From the NCBI RefSeq assembly GCF_001436045.1, contig NZ_AZER01000014.1:62001-126000 (forward strand): a stretch of DNA of 64,000 bases, read 5' to 3'. Shown here piece after piece: positions 62,385-64,000 of the stretch. Numbering within the stretch: position 1 is the first letter of the stretch; each line of letters opens with the position of its first letter. A program made the translations under genes and the position numbers. Source of the stretch: Limosilactobacillus frumenti DSM 13145. GTDB lineage: Bacteria; Bacillota; Bacilli; Lactobacillales; Lactobacillaceae. The notes under the pieces are model-generated. The model saw nothing but the letters and a program-made list of their open reading frames with translations. It made no database searches and had not been told where the DNA came from.

Positions 62385-63569
62385 ATGGAGAAAATATACA
62401 TCATTGCTGCGCAACGGACGCCAATTGGTAAATTTGGCGGTGCCTTAGCAACAAAATCGGCAATTGAGTTAGGAGCGACGGTCATTCGCGACAGTGTTCA
62501 CAAAGCTGGTTTGACAAATCAAGTTGACCAGGTTCTGATGGGCAATGTTCTCCAAGCTGGTGAGGGACAAAATCCAGCTCGTCAGGCCGCCATTGCCGCC
62601 GGGTTAAGCCAAAGCATTCCTGCTATCACAATCAATGATGTCTGCGGTTCTGGCTTATCTGCCATTAATCTCGGGGCGGCCTTGATTCGTGCTGGTCAAG
62701 CGCAAGTGATTGTTGCTGGTGGAATGGAAAGTATGTCTCGCGCTCCATATGTCCTATTGAACGCTCGGCATGGCTACAAATTTGGCAATGGTGAATTAGT
62801 CGATACCATGCAAAATGATGCCTTACAGGATGCTTGGGGTGGCTATGCAATGGGAATCACGGCCGAAAATATCAACGAACGTTACCACATTGCCCGTTAC
62901 CAACAAGATGAATTTGCCTTACGTAGTCATCAGAAAGCAATTCAAGCTCAAGAAGATCATGCCTTTGATAGTGAAATCACGCCAGTAGAGGTAACGGTCC
63001 ACCACCAAGCAGCAACCATTGATAGCGATGAAGGTCCCCGTGCTGATACTTCGCTGGCTGCTTTACAGGGACTAAAGCCAGCTTTTAAAAAAGATGGCTC
63101 GGTAACTGCTGGTAACTCATCAGGTCTTAACGATGGTGCGGCTGCGGTTGTCTTAGCTAGCGAAAAAGTCGTCAAAACAAACCATTTAACTCCCCTTGCA
63201 GAATGGCAAAACTCCACCATCGTTGGCCTCGATCCTGCGGTTATGGGGTTAGGTCCTTATTACGCGATTACTAAGCTGTACCAGCAAACAGGCCTCAATA
63301 ATGAGGATATTGACTTATTTGAACTTAATGAAGCCTTTGCTAGTCAAGCGATTGTCTGCGAACAATTATTAAAATTAGACCCTACTAAGGTTAACCCTCA
63401 TGGTGGTGCTCTTGCACTGGGCCACCCAGTTGGTTGTTCCGGAGCTCGGATTGTGGTGACCCTTGTCCATGAGCTACAATCTTTGCATAAAAATACAGGA
63501 ATTGCATCATTATGCGTTGGCGGTGGCATGGGGGTAGCCGCACTCATTAAAAATAGTCTTAGCAATTAA
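62385..63569 (+). CDS. Acetyl-CoA acetyltransferase (thiolase)
   Basis: A 394-aa biosynthetic-type thiolase. The acyl Cys is in NDVCGSGLSAIN, the His in NPHGGALALGHPVGCSGAR and the second Cys in SLCVGGGMGVA. It joins two acetyl-CoA to acetoacetyl-CoA, the first step of the mevalonate route that lactobacilli use for isoprenoids; no other mevalonate gene lies in the window. GGGGGGAT lies before ATG 62385. Confidence 0.93.
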   Translation: MEKIYIIAAQRTPIGKFGGALATKSAIELGATVIRDSVHKAGLTNQVDQVLMGNVLQAGEGQNPARQAAIAAGLSQSIPAITINDVCGSGLSAINLGAALIRAGQAQVIVAGGMESMSRAPYVLLNARHGYKFGNGELVDTMQNDALQDAWGGYAMGITAENINERYHIARYQQDEFALRSHQKAIQAQEDHAFDSEITPVEVTVHHQAATIDSDEGPRADTSLAALQGLKPAFKKDGSVTAGNSSGLNDGAAAVVLASEKVVKTNHLTPLAEWQNSTIVGLDPAVMGLGPYYAITKLYQQTGLNNEDIDLFELNEAFASQAIVCEQLLKLDPTKVNPHGGALALGHPVGCSGARIVVTLVHELQSLHKNTGIASLCVGGGMGVAALIKNSLSN

Positions 63570-63620
63570 ATAGGTTTCGCGGTATTAATCAATTATTTAT
63601 TAGTGAAAGAAGATGAACTA

Positions 63621-64000
63621 ATGCTTTATGCAGTTGATCATTTCTTCAATGCATTTGGCGCAACAATTGTCGTTCCCCTGATGATCTTTATTATTGCGCT
63701 GTTTCTCAAAGTTAAAGTTAAAACAGCGGTCATATCAGCATTGTACGCAGGCGTTGGATTGACTGGCTTTTCTTGGATTATCAGTGAATTTACCCCTGTG
63801 GTAACGAAAATTATCCGTCAAATGGTCAATAACGTTGGGATTAAATTACCCGTTGTTGATATTGGCTGGCAAGCTGGTTCGCTAGCTTCTTTCAACTCCA
63901 CTGTTGGATTAGCCTTTTTTGTTTTCGGATTAATTATTGAATTCTTATTATTTGCACTAGGGATTACCAAAGTCTTTATGCCTTCAAATCTCTGGAACAA
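63621..64000 (+). CDS. PTS galactitol-type IIC component, N-terminal part (runs off window)
   Basis: The frame is open from ATG 63621 to the window end (126 codons). It reads LYAVDHFFNAFGATIVVPLM, a membrane segment FIIALFLKVKVKTAVISAL, then VVDIGWQAG, a GatC-family signature, and further hydrophobic segments. The ribosome site is weak (AAAGAAG); a GTG at 63603 is possible. GatC imports galactitol or related polyols. The IIA and IIB genes are not in view, so they would lie downstream or apart. Confidence 0.8.
   Translation, partial: MLYAVDHFFNAFGATIVVPLMIFIIALFLKVKVKTAVISALYAGVGLTGFSWIISEFTPVVTKIIRQMVNNVGIKLPVVDIGWQAGSLASFNSTVGLAFFVFGLIIEFLLFALGITKVFMPSNLWN

Overview
The window looks like a chromosome segment of a Lactobacillaceae species, most likely heterofermentative and Limosilactobacillus-like. 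That assignment is an inference. It rests on T-box-controlled thrS and methionine genes, a FabT-type fatty-acid cluster with FabI and two FabZ proteins, a KxYKxGKxW-signal LysM hydrolase, lactobacillar peptidases (PepO, PepC, a C69 dipeptidase), an acetyl-CoA acetyltransferase of the kind that feeds the mevalonate pathway, and moderate-to-low GC. No tRNA, rRNA, CRISPR array, insertion sequence or phage gene was seen.

Layout. 0-4.4 kb: the end of a response regulator, an intramembrane-sensing histidine kinase and a BceAB-like ABC exporter, a typical antimicrobial-peptide sensing and detoxification module. 4.4-14.8 kb: a structured RNA element, a frameshifted macrodomain gene, a glycosyltransferase, a membrane-bound XRE regulator, PepO, and an operon of DNA-3-methyladenine glycosylase, MoxR ATPase, VWA/metallopeptidase-like protein and a small protein. 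14.8-22.5 kb: hisS, an MFS transporter, a LacI regulator and a secreted LysM/glucosaminidase. 22.5-28.4 kb: two ABC export systems, one with a TetR repressor and a clear double operator, and a zinc alcohol dehydrogenase. 28.4-37.8 kb: mntH, a possible C-rich small RNA, a charged anchored surface protein, a T-box with thrS, two amino-acid permeases and a dipeptidase. 37.8-48.5 kb: a complete type II fatty-acid synthesis and acetyl-CoA carboxylase operon, from fabZ and fabT to fabI and birA, with three FabT boxes at its promoter. 48.5-50.3 kb: a T-box and a MetE-like methyltransferase. 50.3-62.3 kb: accessory redox, stress and hydrolase genes with LysR and twin HxlR regulators and a second copy of the RNA element. 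62.3-64 kb: a thiolase and the start of a galactitol-type PTS IIC gene.

The most unusual points are these. The threonyl-tRNA synthetase has lost all four editing residues and most of its TGS domain. A roughly 200-nt RNA element is present twice, and its terminator hairpin differs by exactly compensating base changes. A possible small RNA has C-rich motifs that could pair with ribosome binding sites. The metallopeptidase-like VWA protein next to MoxR has HQxxH in place of HExxH. All function calls come from reading the sequence and recalling protein families; no database search was run.
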